From the NCBI GenBank assembly GCA_029262375.1, contig JAJCZM010000005.1, positions 1 through 64,000 of the forward strand: a stretch of 64,000 nucleotides of DNA, written 5' to 3'. This stretch comes from Deltaproteobacteria bacterium (GTDB taxonomy: Bacteria; Desulfobacterota; Binatia; UBA1149; SPBQ01). The position numbers and the translations under genes are program-made. How positions within the stretch are numbered: position 1 is the stretch's first letter; every line of letters starts with the position of its first letter. Under the pieces are notes generated by a model. That model made no database searches and was not told where the DNA came from. It worked only from the letters and a program-made list of their open reading frames with translations. Below, in pieces: positions 16,712 to 29,821 of the stretch.

Positions 16712-18064
16712 ATGGCAATCATCAAGGCCGAACCCACAACGGGCCTGAGCTACGCCCCGAACGAAGAACTATATTGGGAGCGCGAAGCGCTGGACCAAGA
16801 AGTCGAGCGGGTGTTCGACATCTGCCACGGCTGCCGCATGTGTTTCAATCTATGCCCGTCGTTCCCGTCGCTGTTTAATTCGGTCGATGAGCATGATGGC
16901 GACGTACGCAAGCTCACACGGGAGCAGACCGACGAAGTCGTCGATCTCTGCTACCAGTGCAAGCTTTGCTACGTGAAGTGCCCGTACACTGAAGATGACG
17001 GGCACGTATTCAACCTGGACTTCCCGAGACTTCTGCTGCGCTACAACGCCCAGCGGGCGAAGCGCAAGGGCATTGCGCCGCGCGAACGCATGCTCGGCAA
17101 CCCGGTGGCGCTCGGCAAGGCTGCCTCGAAGATCGCCGATCTTGCTAACTGGGCGAACAGTGTGTCGTTTCACAGACGCATCATGCAATCGCTACTCGGA
17201 ATTCATCGCGACAAGAAACTGCCCGAGTTCAGCAAGAAAACGTTTAGCGGCTGGGCCAAGTCGCGCGTGTCGAGCGTGCGCGCTACCGACGCATGCGAGG
17301 TCGTGCTGTTCCACACCTGCTTTGTCGACTACAACGCGCCCGGCATCGGGCGTGATGCGGTCGAAGTGCTCGAGCGCAATGGCGTGCGCGTGCTCAGCCC
17401 CCCGCAAACCTGCTGCGGCATGCCCGCGATGGACGGCGGCGACGTAGATTTCGCGCGCCAGCAGGCCGAGCGCAATGTCGAGACACTCACACCCTACGTC
17501 GAGCGTGGTCTCAATGTCTTGGCGATCAATCCGACTTGTTCGTACATGCTGAAGAAGGAGTATCCTGAACTCGTCAGCCCGCCGCTCATCGATAACGCCA
17601 AAGCGCTTTCCGCAGCAACACGCGATGTCTGCGAGTATCTGTTTGAGCTGAAGAAGGCCGACGAATGGTCGCGCGAGTTCGCGTCGTCGCCGGGCGAGAT
17701 TGCGTACCACATTCCGTGTCATCTGAAGGCCCAGAACATCGGTTTTCGCTCACGCGACATGATGAAGACTATCCCCGGTGCGAAGATTCGACTCGTCGAT
17801 CGCTGCTGCGGTCACGACGGTACCTGGGCGATGAAGACTGAGAACTTCGAGAAATCCATGGAAGTCGGTAAGCCCGCGTTCGACGAGATGGGCGAGGGCG
17901 GCATGATGGTCACCGATTGCCCGCTTGCGGCCGTACACTTCGAACAGGGGACGGGGACGAAGCCGCTGCACCCGTTGCAGGTGCTGGCGCGCGCATATCG
18001 AGGCGAGGGCTACCAAGATGTCGGCGGTCCGCCGCCCGGACTTCCCGAGCCGGAGCAGGTATGA
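16712..18064 (+). CDS. Double 4Fe-4S ferredoxin / CCG-domain oxidoreductase (GlpC/HdrB-like)
   Basis: This encodes 450 aa. Two ferredoxin motifs lie near the N-terminus: Cys38, 41, 44, 48 (CHGCRMCFNLCP) and Cys80, 83, 86, 90 (CYQCKLCYVKCP). Two CCG domains follow, with FHTCFVDYN...PPQTCCGMPAMDGG and IPCHLKAQN...DRCCGHDGTW. This is the layout of GlpC and heterodisulfide-reductase-like subunits, without a membrane anchor. The ATG at 16712 gives MAIIKAEP. The gene sits between rubrerythrin and DUF3501, a grouping I know from other proteobacteria. I infer that it passes electrons to rubrerythrin; the sequence alone does not prove it. Confidence 0.88.
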   Translation: MAIIKAEPTTGLSYAPNEELYWEREALDQEVERVFDICHGCRMCFNLCPSFPSLFNSVDEHDGDVRKLTREQTDEVVDLCYQCKLCYVKCPYTEDDGHVFNLDFPRLLLRYNAQRAKRKGIAPRERMLGNPVALGKAASKIADLANWANSVSFHRRIMQSLLGIHRDKKLPEFSKKTFSGWAKSRVSSVRATDACEVVLFHTCFVDYNAPGIGRDAVEVLERNGVRVLSPPQTCCGMPAMDGGDVDFARQQAERNVETLTPYVERGLNVLAINPTCSYMLKKEYPELVSPPLIDNAKALSAATRDVCEYLFELKKADEWSREFASSPGEIAYHIPCHLKAQNIGFRSRDMMKTIPGAKIRLVDRCCGHDGTWAMKTENFEKSMEVGKPAFDEMGEGGMMVTDCPLAAVHFEQGTGTKPLHPLQVLARAYRGEGYQDVGGPPPGLPEPEQV

Positions 18065-18642
18065 GAAAGATCCAGCCTTCCGACATTCGCCCGACGCCGG
18101 ATTACGAATTGGATCGCGAGCGCGTGCGCGCGAGCCTTCTGGAGATCAAGCGCGATCGTCGCATCGCCGTCGGCGCGAACATGACGGTACTCTTCGAAAA
18201 CCGCGACACGATGATCTACCAGGTCCAAGAGATGATGCGTGTCGAGAAGATCACCGATCTCGCCGCCATCAAGCACGAGATCGAGACGTACAACGAGCTC
18301 GTGCCCGGCGATGACGAGTTGGCGGCGACGATCCTACTGGAGTACGACAACCCCGCGGAGCGCGATGATCGGCTCGTGGCGCTTCTCGGGTTGGAGAACC
18401 ACGTCGAGCTACGAGTCGATGGCCATGCGCCGACACCGGCCGAGTTCGACCTGCGCCAAATGTCTCCGCACCGCATTAGCTCGGTGCACTACACGCGGTT
18501 CGTGCTCGGCGCGGAGCGGGCAGCCGCCGTCCGCGCCGGCGCCGCGATGTCGCTTGCGACCACACATCCCGAACTCATGCTCGAGGCGAAGTTTACTGCA
18601 GCCCAACGTCAGGCGATGATCGAGGACCTTACGGCCGACTAG
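18061..18642 (+). CDS. DUF3501 family protein
   Basis: This 193-aa protein overlaps the Fe-S gene by ATGA. The family start is conserved: MRKIQPSDIRPTPDYELDR (then ERVRASLLEIKRDRR), followed by NMTVLFENRDTMIYQVQEMMR and RISSVHYTRFVL. There are no Cys, and no membrane segment. The function of the family is not known. Constant linkage to a CCG Fe-S protein and rubrerythrin suggests a subunit or accessory factor of that peroxide-reducing chain. Confidence 0.88.
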   Translation: MRKIQPSDIRPTPDYELDRERVRASLLEIKRDRRIAVGANMTVLFENRDTMIYQVQEMMRVEKITDLAAIKHEIETYNELVPGDDELAATILLEYDNPAERDDRLVALLGLENHVELRVDGHAPTPAEFDLRQMSPHRISSVHYTRFVLGAERAAAVRAGAAMSLATTHPELMLEAKFTAAQRQAMIEDLTAD

Positions 18643-18776
18643 CGACTTAGCCCCGGCAGCGACGACGGTTGCTGCGAATCTAGCACATCTCTGGTCTTTC
18701 ACCCCGGCTCCAATGGAGAGACGCTCTCGGACGTACCAATGCGCCGGAGGTCTCCAAGTGAATAGTGTCTTGCCGA

Positions 18777-18798
18777 ATGGTCTCATATGTGAGACCAT
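18777..18798 (+). promoter_or_regulatory. Palindromic operator of the toxin-antitoxin unit
   Basis: This is a perfect 9-bp inverted repeat, ATGGTCTCA (18777-18785), spacer TATG, TGAGACCAT (18790-18798), ten bases before the toxin start. Position and symmetry fit binding by the Xre-type antitoxin encoded downstream. Confidence 0.75.
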
Positions 18799-18808
18799 CG
18801 CCACGTAG

Positions 18809-19126
18809 TTGATCCTCGTCTCTGAGGCCTGTCGACGTGAACTGCGAAGTATTCCCGGTGTGCTTCGAGGTGATCTTGCCGACGCTCTTGCTCGACTTGA
18901 GGAATCGCAGACCCTGTCGATGCCGTTGTCGCGACCAATGCCCGGTATCGGGCCCGGCGTACACGAACTGCGACTGCGGGACCGCAGCGGTGCGTACCGA
19001 GTCATCTACGTTGTCGTTTCGCCGGGAACGATTGGTGTGCTGCACGCGTTCAAGAAGACGAAACGAACAACGCCCAAGAATGTAATTGCACTCGCGCGAC
19101 GACGATTGAAGGGAGTCCGAGGATGA
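18809..19126 (+). CDS. RelE/HigB-like toxin (Gp49-type mRNA interferase)
   Basis: This encodes 105 aa. The family pattern is clear: a short helix RRELRSIPGVLRGDLADALARLEE, then MPGIGPGVHELRLRDRSGAYRVIYVV and the C-terminal VLHAFKKTKRTTPKNVIALARRRL. An in-frame stop lies immediately before TTG 18809, so that TTG is the start. The stop overlaps the antitoxin start by ATGA. Toxin-first order is that of HigBA. Confidence 0.88.
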   Translation: MILVSEACRRELRSIPGVLRGDLADALARLEESQTLSMPLSRPMPGIGPGVHELRLRDRSGAYRVIYVVVSPGTIGVLHAFKKTKRTTPKNVIALARRRLKGVRG

Positions 19127-19407
19127 CCAAGCGCTCTAGTACGAAACGGCTGGCGGAAGACTTAGGTATTCCGAAGAGTCGCGCCGTCGAGGCAAGAATG
19201 AAAGCCAAGCTGGTCGGGGCCGTGATCGCGGAAGTGAAGCGGTCCGGAGTGACGCATGAAACGCTAGCGGAACGCTCCGGACTCTCACGCCCGACGGTTA
19301 CCGGCATCTTATCAGGGAGCCTTCAGAAATTGTCGCTTGGGCGTGTGCTGCGACTCGTGGAAGCGGCGGGGCTGGAGGCGGAGGTGCGGGTTCGTAGGGC
19401 GGCTTGA
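19123..19407 (+). CDS. Xre-family antitoxin (HigA-like)
   Basis: This 94-aa DNA-binding antitoxin shows its helix-turn-helix as VTHETLAERSGLSRPTVTGILSG, followed by SLGRVLRLVEAAGLEAEV. The N-terminal RLAEDLGIPKSRAVEARMKAKL may be the toxin-binding segment. It is translationally coupled to the toxin. By analogy with HigBA it should repress the unit through the palindrome at 18777. Confidence 0.88.
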   Translation: MTKRSSTKRLAEDLGIPKSRAVEARMKAKLVGAVIAEVKRSGVTHETLAERSGLSRPTVTGILSGSLQKLSLGRVLRLVEAAGLEAEVRVRRAA

Positions 19408-19443
19408 AGCGGTTTGAGGCGTGGTTCGTCATCACAACAAGAA

Positions 19444-19478
19444 AAGGCCGGGTCGCTTGGAGCGACCCGGCCTTTTTG
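19444..19478. terminator. Strong Rho-independent terminator between convergent genes
   Basis: AAGGCCGGGTCGCT and AGCGACCCGGCCTT form a perfect 14-bp stem with a TGG loop, followed by TTT on the plus strand and preceded by AAAA-type bases for the minus strand. It can serve both the antitoxin unit and the minus-strand decarboxylase gene. Confidence 0.92.
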
Positions 19479-19584
19479 TTGATGGGCTTCGTCGGGTGGG
19501 GGCCTTAGCTAGTTAGGTTCGAACTATGAGTGACCTTGCCTCTCGCGCTCGCTGGCTCGCACTCACTCTCGTGCTCGCCGGCAC

Positions 19585-20958
19585 TCACTCCCCGCTTGCT
19601 TTCTTTTGTTCGGTGTCGCGGTTTGGCCAGACCTGCATTGCTAGGACGTCGTCTACCGATTCGGGGCGGCGCACCATCGTGATGTCGCCCGAGTCGGTCA
19701 CCGCGTACACAGCTACACGAGGTCGCGTGAACTGGTTCGAACGCGCGATGCTGTAGGCACCCGTGTCGAGAATCGCCATCGGCGAGCCTTCTTTCAGGTC
19801 AGGTACGTCGCGTTTGAAGAAGTGAACATCCTGCGTCGCCAGCGTGGGACCAGAGATGTTGTAGTTCTTCGATTCTTCGTTCGGCTTGTGACCCGGCCAA
19901 ACGGTGCGCCATTCCGAGAAGAAGAGATTCTCCGGAAGGTTGTTGATGCTGACGTCGGTGAAGAGCCAGTCGTTCTTGATGATCAGGACCTTACCGACCG
20001 TCACGCACGCGTTGCTGACGATGCAGCGACCCGGCTCGATCGAAAGTTGCGGGCTGAGTCCCGTCGACTTCTTCAGTTCGTTGTACTTGCCGGTGATGGC
20101 CTTGCCGAAATCGTAGATCGAGCTGGCTTGGACGTCGATGCGGTCGAATTTTTCCAGGATCTTCGCGATACGGAATCGGCGAGAGATGCGCAGGTTGCGC
20201 ATGGACTGTGCCGGGTACCCGCCGCCCATATTGATCTCGTTGATTTCGATGCCGCGGCTCTTGAAGCCCTTGGCCAAATCGAAGATCTTCTCGAGCGTCA
20301 GAACATAACGGTTCGGGTGGAACACCTGCGAGCCGATGTGCGTCATGATGCACTTGAGGTTCAAGTTCTCGAACTCGTTGATCTGGCAGCCGACTTCGAG
20401 CGCCTGATCGATCGGTAGACCGAACTTCTTACGGTACGTCGCGATGACCTTGTCGTAGTACGGCTTCGAAAGAACGGGATCGATGCGAATACCGACGTCG
20501 AGTTTGCGTCCCATGCGGCCGGCGACTTCGTTGACGTCGCGGGCTTCGGTGAGCGACTCGATGTCGATCATATGGACGCCCCATTCGAGCGCCGCTTCGA
20601 TCTCTTCGATCGACTTGCAAGGCCCGTCGAAGACGACCTGCGACGGGTTCATGCCCGCTCGCTTGGCAAGCTCCATGTCCATCGCGCCGGAGATTTCCGC
20701 GCCGGCGCCCATCTCTGCAAGCGTGCTGAGCACGACACTCTCGAAGTTGCCTTTGACCGAGTAGTAGATGCGTATGCCGCCGTCGGCACCGGAGAACGCT
20801 TCCTTAAACTGCTCGAAGTTTTTGCGTATCTGCTTCTGCGAGAGAAGGTAGAAAGGTGTCGGGTAGGACTCCGCAAGCTCCGCTACATCATATCCGTCGA
20901 ACGTCGCGACGCCGTTGTCTTCCCAGGTAAAACAATCATTACCATCCGAATAGGCCAT
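19585..20958 (-). CDS. Fold-III PLP amino-acid decarboxylase (LysA/ODC-like)
   Basis: This encodes 457 aa, starting at ATG 20958 with AGGAGG upstream. The alanine-racemase-like barrel carries the PLP lysine in IYYSVKGN (residue about 69). THIGSQ, INMGGGYPAQS (phosphate-binding Gly loop), LSIEPGR and LDTGAYS follow, as in meso-diaminopimelate and ornithine/lysine decarboxylases. The active-site sequence departs from standard LysA (YSVKGN for YAVKAN; no clear CESGD motif, only LATQDVHFF at that place), so the substrate is probably not plain diaminopimelate. Next upstream in the same orientation are an ATP-grasp ligase and an acyltransferase, which suggests a small-molecule pathway. Confidence 0.8.
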   Translation of the reverse strand: MAYSDGNDCFTWEDNGVATFDGYDVAELAESYPTPFYLLSQKQIRKNFEQFKEAFSGADGGIRIYYSVKGNFESVVLSTLAEMGAGAEISGAMDMELAKRAGMNPSQVVFDGPCKSIEEIEAALEWGVHMIDIESLTEARDVNEVAGRMGRKLDVGIRIDPVLSKPYYDKVIATYRKKFGLPIDQALEVGCQINEFENLNLKCIMTHIGSQVFHPNRYVLTLEKIFDLAKGFKSRGIEINEINMGGGYPAQSMRNLRISRRFRIAKILEKFDRIDVQASSIYDFGKAITGKYNELKKSTGLSPQLSIEPGRCIVSNACVTVGKVLIIKNDWLFTDVSINNLPENLFFSEWRTVWPGHKPNEESKNYNISGPTLATQDVHFFKRDVPDLKEGSPMAILDTGAYSIARSNQFTRPRVAVYAVTDSGDITMVRRPESVDDVLAMQVWPNRDTEQKKASGE

Positions 20959-21312
20959 GTATCCTCCTCAAATCGCAGCTACTTTGCCCGTGAGCCTTCC
21001 GCACTTCTCTGCAATCGCCGAGAGTGCTTGCGAACACCTCATGTTGGTAAGGAAGGGGGTGTTGTGGGGGCGCGGGAAGCTGTGTGGACCCTACAATTGT
21101 ACGGCATCCGCTGAGCGTCAAGTGATCGACCCTACTATTCATGGGTGCGTACGGGTTTGGACGGTCGCGTGGCATCGTGGCGATACAAAACGGCTCAAAC
21201 ACACCCACCTGAGGGGATTCGACATGAGGGACGGCATGACGTCGTTCATGCCCATTGTGTGCGGCCTACTGACGGCACTTACGCCACTAAGGGGGGTAGG
21301 TCGCGCAGCGGT
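20959..21312. other. Spacer with possible minus-strand promoter of the decarboxylase gene
   Basis: No coding frame looks real in these 354 bases. On the minus strand TTGACG lies 14 bp before TACAAT within the palindrome TACAATTGTA (about 21100); the spacing is too short for a normal sigma-70 site, so this is only a candidate. The AGGAGG next to the decarboxylase ATG is clear. Confidence 0.35.
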
Positions 21313-22536
21313 TCAGTGTCGTCCGAGTCGCCGACCGGCGGCGCCCAGAAAATCCGCCCAAGCCGACGGGCGTGCGTGGGCGGGGTCTCGAAATCGTCGC
21401 CAGTCGGAGGCGACTGTTGCCAGCGCACCGGCGAGCAAATCCATGCCCAGGCCGGGGCCGAAGCCTTCAGTGCCGGGTCGAAACGCCAGCGCGAGATACG
21501 CGAGCGCGCCGCGCGGGGATACCCATCGTGGTTTCGATTCAGGAGCTGATCGGACTTCGTGTTCACCGGTCGCCCGTTGGTAGGCATTGAGTGCGAGCGG
21601 AAATCCGTTGCGCGCCGCGAGGCCGTGCCACAGCCATACGCGCGGGTTGGCATCGAGTACTTTGAACTGTCCGTCTCGTACGTCCCGTTTGAACTCTACG
21701 TCGCAGATGCCCGAGTAGCCGAGTTCGCGCAGCAAGGACAAAGCAGGTTCTACGATGCCCGGATCGTCGATGGTCTCGACGATCAGGCCGTCTCCGAACG
21801 GCACGGGGTATTCGCAGCGCTTGCGCGCGCAGAACGAACCGACCAGTTCGCCGTTCTCATCAATCTGGAGGCCGACGCTCACGAGTTCTTCGAACGGCCC
21901 GGGAATGTTTTCCTGGACGACGACGGGAAAGCCGGCCTCTGCGATCCGGACGGCCGCATCGATCGCGGAACCCGTCATGGCCTTCGAGCCCCCGGTGAGC
22001 GAAAGGAAGGTGCGCATGCGACCGTCCGCGCCGGGCCAGTATCTGCACGCAGGTTTGATGATCCAGGCGTTGGGGTCGTCGAGTGCCGCAATCGTTGCGG
22101 GATCGTCGCCGAGTTCGAACGAGTGGAATAGGGGGGTGCCGATACCAGCGCGCTGTGCGGCTTCGTAGAGACGGCGTTTGTCCAGCACGTTGGGAACGAT
22201 ACCCGGGGCCGAATACGGGTAGACGAGACGGCTGGACAGGCGCCCGTGCTGAGCGTCAGCAACGAGCAGGGCTGCATCTTCGGTGGGGAATAGAACCGGC
22301 GGCGCGCCCTGCGCTCCCGCGAGCCGGTATACGAAATCCGCCCAGCGCGGTGCGTTCTCATAGAAGTTCGGCGCGGGTAGAAACTCGGCATGTCGCGAGT
22401 TGGCTGCGGGTCCGCGGCGATGGCCTAGAACCAGGCAGCGGATGCCGGCGGTACCGAGTTCACGGGCGGTCGCGAGTGCAGCGGGATTGTCGGGGTAGAT
22501 GAAGGCCGGCGCGCGTCCGGGCTGCGCAGCGGTCAT
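21313..22536 (-). CDS. ATP-grasp ligase
   Basis: This encodes 407 aa. The N-terminal Rossmann-like part starts PAFIYPDNPAALATARELG. The ATP-grasp domain contains LDKRRLYEAAQRAGIGTP, AWIIKPACRYW (ATP-binding Lys), VVVQENIPGPFEELVSVG, CDVEFKRD and KVLDANPRVW (metal-binding Glu/Asn). A C-terminal segment of hydrophobic character (ALAYLALAF, DLLAGALATV) follows. This type ligates a carboxylate to an amine, with unknown substrate. It overlaps the acyltransferase gene by ATGA. It would join an amino acid or amine, perhaps one delivered by the decarboxylase gene downstream. Confidence 0.82.
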   Translation of the reverse strand: MTAAQPGRAPAFIYPDNPAALATARELGTAGIRCLVLGHRRGPAANSRHAEFLPAPNFYENAPRWADFVYRLAGAQGAPPVLFPTEDAALLVADAQHGRLSSRLVYPYSAPGIVPNVLDKRRLYEAAQRAGIGTPLFHSFELGDDPATIAALDDPNAWIIKPACRYWPGADGRMRTFLSLTGGSKAMTGSAIDAAVRIAEAGFPVVVQENIPGPFEELVSVGLQIDENGELVGSFCARKRCEYPVPFGDGLIVETIDDPGIVEPALSLLRELGYSGICDVEFKRDVRDGQFKVLDANPRVWLWHGLAARNGFPLALNAYQRATGEHEVRSAPESKPRWVSPRGALAYLALAFRPGTEGFGPGLGMDLLAGALATVASDWRRFRDPAHARPSAWADFLGAAGRRLGRH

Positions 22537-23444
22537 GACTTCTCTTCCGTCTCGGGAGCGACACCGCCGGTGCGAAACGTGGTCAGTGCCTGTACGCGCC
22601 TGAAGAACGACGAGTCGCCGGGACGCTCGGCGAGCATCTTCAAGAAGGCTCGTGCGGGCGGGAACGCGAGCCCCGCTTCGATGAGCGGATGGAACATGAC
22701 GTGCTGGCGTACCGGCTGCCGCTCGTAGCCCATCGCGAGTTTGAACGCATCGAGGCTGTCCAGTTCTTCGAGCCCTTCGATACCGAACGTAATCTGCGAG
22801 ATATTTCGCTCGACGAGAACGTCGTGTGTGAGCGTGTAGAGCAGCGCGTTGTTGGGGTAAAAGCGCAGCGTGTCGTTTCTCGAGCGCGCTTCGTAAAACT
22901 CACAGGAATCCTCGAACACCATGATGAGTAGGTAAGCGGCCAGCGTGTCTTCGTGCCAGGCGCTCCAGATCTCTATGCCGTCTGTAGCATCGGCTGCGTC
23001 GAGCAGCTTGTGCCAGCGCTCGACGCCGTAGCGATCCGCACGCCCCTGGCGTGCGACCGTGTCGAGGAATGCCTGCTCACCGGCGGTTTTGAGCTCTTGC
23101 CCGGTGATGCGACGTACTTCGTTGTTCTTCAGCCCACGGCGTACCTTGCTACGCGTGTTGCTCGAGAACATCGAGAGGTCGTAGTCGGCGCCGCTACCCA
23201 TCATCTGCCAGCTCTCACGTCCCACTTTCGGGTCCGATGTGATGTAGCGGATGCCGAGAGCGCCCGTTGCGCGCATGGCTTCGTTGCCTTCGCTGCGCGA
23301 GACGCTGACGGCTTCATGGGTGGGCACACCGAGTAGGAAACGCGGACCTGCCTCGTACCACGCGGCATTGGCGGTGCGATGGACCTTGAAGCCACTGGCT
23401 CGAAAGAATTCGAGAAGGCCGTCTGTATCGAGAAACGCGGTCAC
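22533..23444 (-). CDS. FemAB/GNAT-like acyltransferase (BioF2 type)
   Basis: This 303-aa protein starts at GTG 23444. It has the tandem-GNAT look of FemAB/BioF2-like proteins: MFSSNTRSKVRRGLKNN (conserved basic helix), AAYLLIMVFEDSCEFYEARS, FYPNNALLYTLTHDVLVERN, FGIEGLEELDSLDAFKLAMGYE near the C-terminus. Such enzymes transfer acyl or aminoacyl groups. It is translationally coupled to the ATP-grasp ligase. Together they resemble two-gene units making aminoacylated or acylated small molecules, with unknown product. Confidence 0.75.
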   Translation of the reverse strand: MTAFLDTDGLLEFFRASGFKVHRTANAAWYEAGPRFLLGVPTHEAVSVSRSEGNEAMRATGALGIRYITSDPKVGRESWQMMGSGADYDLSMFSSNTRSKVRRGLKNNEVRRITGQELKTAGEQAFLDTVARQGRADRYGVERWHKLLDAADATDGIEIWSAWHEDTLAAYLLIMVFEDSCEFYEARSRNDTLRFYPNNALLYTLTHDVLVERNISQITFGIEGLEELDSLDAFKLAMGYERQPVRQHVMFHPLIEAGLAFPPARAFLKMLAERPGDSSFFRRVQALTTFRTGGVAPETEEKS

Positions 23445-23592
23445 TGTGATCGGCGTGGGCGGCGCCTGTGCGCGCCCGAGTCCTTCAGTCTAGCACCATC
23501 GTAGCGGTTAGCGTGCGGGTGTGAGGCCGACGCCATGCCGTTCGCCATCGTTCACGCACGAAAATGCGATGCTTCGGTGGCAGCGGATGTCT

Positions 23593-25071
23593 TCAGAGCG
23601 GGCGGCCGCCGGTCTCCGCCATGGCCGGTGAGGTGGGGAGTTGCGATTCTCCCATGAGGAACGCATCGACGGCGTGAGCGCATTCGCGGCCTTCCCAGAT
23701 TGCCCAGACCACGAGAGACTGGCCGCGTCGAGAGTCTCCGCATGCGAATACGCCCGGTACCGACGTGGACATGTAGTTCGGATCGCACACGATGTTGCCG
23801 CGACCGTCGAATTCCAGACCGAGGTCCGATGCGACGCCTTGTTGCTGCGGGCCCAAGAATCCCATCGCGAGCAGCACGAGATCGGCAGGTAGTTGTTGCT
23901 CGCTACCGGGAATCTCCTGCATCTGCATGCGGCCGTCGTCGCCCTTCTTCCACTGCACTCGGACCGATTCGAGCGCCGTCACATGGCCGTTCTCTCCGAT
24001 GAAGCGCTTGGTCGAGATCGCGAACTCGCGGTCGACGCCTTCCTCATGCGAGGTCGAGGTGCGCAGGATCATCGGCCAGTAAGGCCAGACGGGCGGGGCG
24101 GTTCCGCGTTCGGGAGGCTGATCGAGAATTTCGAACTGCACGACTTTCTTTGCGCCTTGGCGATTCGACGTGCCGATGCAGTCGGAGCCCGTGTCGCCGC
24201 CGCCGATCACGATGACGTTCTTGCCGTCGGCGCGCAGCTCGCCTTCCTTGGGAACGGTATCACCGGCGACGCGCTTGTTTTGCTGAGGGAGGAAGTCCAT
24301 CGCGAAATGAACACCGTCGAGCTCGCGACCTTCGAGAGGTAGATCACGCGGCAGCGTCGCGCCGATCGATAAAACGACGGAATCGTAATCATTCTTGAGC
24401 TGCTCAGCCGTGATGTCGACACCGACGTTACAGCTGGTGCGGAACTCTACACCCTCGGCCTGCATCTGCTGGACGCGTCGGTCGATTAGGTGCTTCTCCA
24501 TCTTGAAGTCCGGAATGCCGTAGCGCATCAGACCGCCGACGCGGTCAGCGCGTTCGAACAAGGTCACCGCGTGGCCGGCGCGAGCGAGTTGTTGTGCGCA
24601 GGCCATGCCGGCGGGTCCGGAGCCGACCACGGCAATCGTTTTGCCGGTCTTCCGCGCTGCCGGTTGCGGCTTGACCAGTCCCTGTTCAAAGGCGTGATCG
24701 ATGATGTTGCGTTCAATCAGCTTGATCGTCACGGGATCGTCGTTGATGCTGAGTACGCACGCCTCTTCGCAAGGGGCGGGGCAAATGCGGCCGGTGAATT
24801 CGGGGAAATTGTTGGTCGCGTGGAGCGCGTCGATCGCGTCTTCCCAACGGCCTCGGTACACGAGGTCGTTCCAGTCGGGAATCACGTTGCCCAGCGGGCA
24901 ACCGTTGTGGCAAAACGGGACGCCGCAATCCATGCAACGCGCACCCTGAGTCTTGAGCTGATCCTCGGAGAGTTCCTCTTCGAACTCGCCATAGTGTTTC
25001 AGCCGCTCGTCAATCGGGCGCTTCGCGGGAAGCTCCCGCGCGTACTCCATGAATCCTGTTACTTTTCCCAT
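23593..25071 (-). CDS. gltD: Glutamate synthase [NADPH] small subunit
   Basis: This 492-aa flavin- and Fe-S-containing subunit supplies electrons from NADPH to GltB. The N-terminal Cys cluster is [25 protein letters not shown]. The FAD-binding site is [22 protein letters not shown] binding is [13 protein letters not shown], and the C-terminal [25 protein letters not shown] binds FAD. It lies 56 bp downstream of gltB. Confidence 0.97.
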   Translation of the reverse strand: MGKVTGFMEYARELPAKRPIDERLKHYGEFEEELSEDQLKTQGARCMDCGVPFCHNGCPLGNVIPDWNDLVYRGRWEDAIDALHATNNFPEFTGRICPAPCEEACVLSINDDPVTIKLIERNIIDHAFEQGLVKPQPAARKTGKTIAVVGSGPAGMACAQQLARAGHAVTLFERADRVGGLMRYGIPDFKMEKHLIDRRVQQMQAEGVEFRTSCNVGVDITAEQLKNDYDSVVLSIGATLPRDLPLEGRELDGVHFAMDFLPQQNKRVAGDTVPKEGELRADGKNVIVIGGGDTGSDCIGTSNRQGAKKVVQFEILDQPPERGTAPPVWPYWPMILRTSTSHEEGVDREFAISTKRFIGENGHVTALESVRVQWKKGDDGRMQMQEIPGSEQQLPADLVLLAMGFLGPQQQGVASDLGLEFDGRGNIVCDPNYMSTSVPGVFACGDSRRGQSLVVWAIWEGRECAHAVDAFLMGESQLPTSPAMAETGGRPL

Positions 25072-25127
25072 GCTCCGCTAGTGTTTGGGGTTGTAGCCCC
25101 GATCCAGGTCGTTCCCGTTGGCTTCGG

Positions 25128-29660
<4,533 letters not shown>

Positions 29661-29713
29661 CAAGTGTGTGGGCTCCTTGCACCGGGCGAGGTCCGCCCGC
29701 GGAGCGGCCCGCA

Positions 29714-29742
29714 AACCTAGAGGACTTGAAACCTGATGTCAA
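29714..29742 (-). promoter_or_regulatory. Sigma-70-type promoter of gltBD
   Basis: Minus strand: TTGACA (29742-29737), 17-bp spacer, TAGGTT (29719-29714). The predicted start of transcription near 29706 leaves a leader of about 45 nt before gltB. A short palindrome TGGCC-N6-GGCCA (29782-29797) in the same intergenic region could be the binding site of the divergent AsnC-type regulator, but this is weaker. Confidence 0.65.
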
Positions 29743-29821
29743 ATACGCAGGTGGCGAGTTAGGGCGTTCGTATTGCAAGAGTGGCCTAGATCGGCCAGTA
29801 TCGATCCGTTGGAGGCTTGAT

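Noticed and set aside
29666..29821. N-terminal extension of the AsnC-type gene
   Set aside because: It would cross the gltB promoter; the ATG at 29822 has GGAGG and starts the usual family N-terminus.
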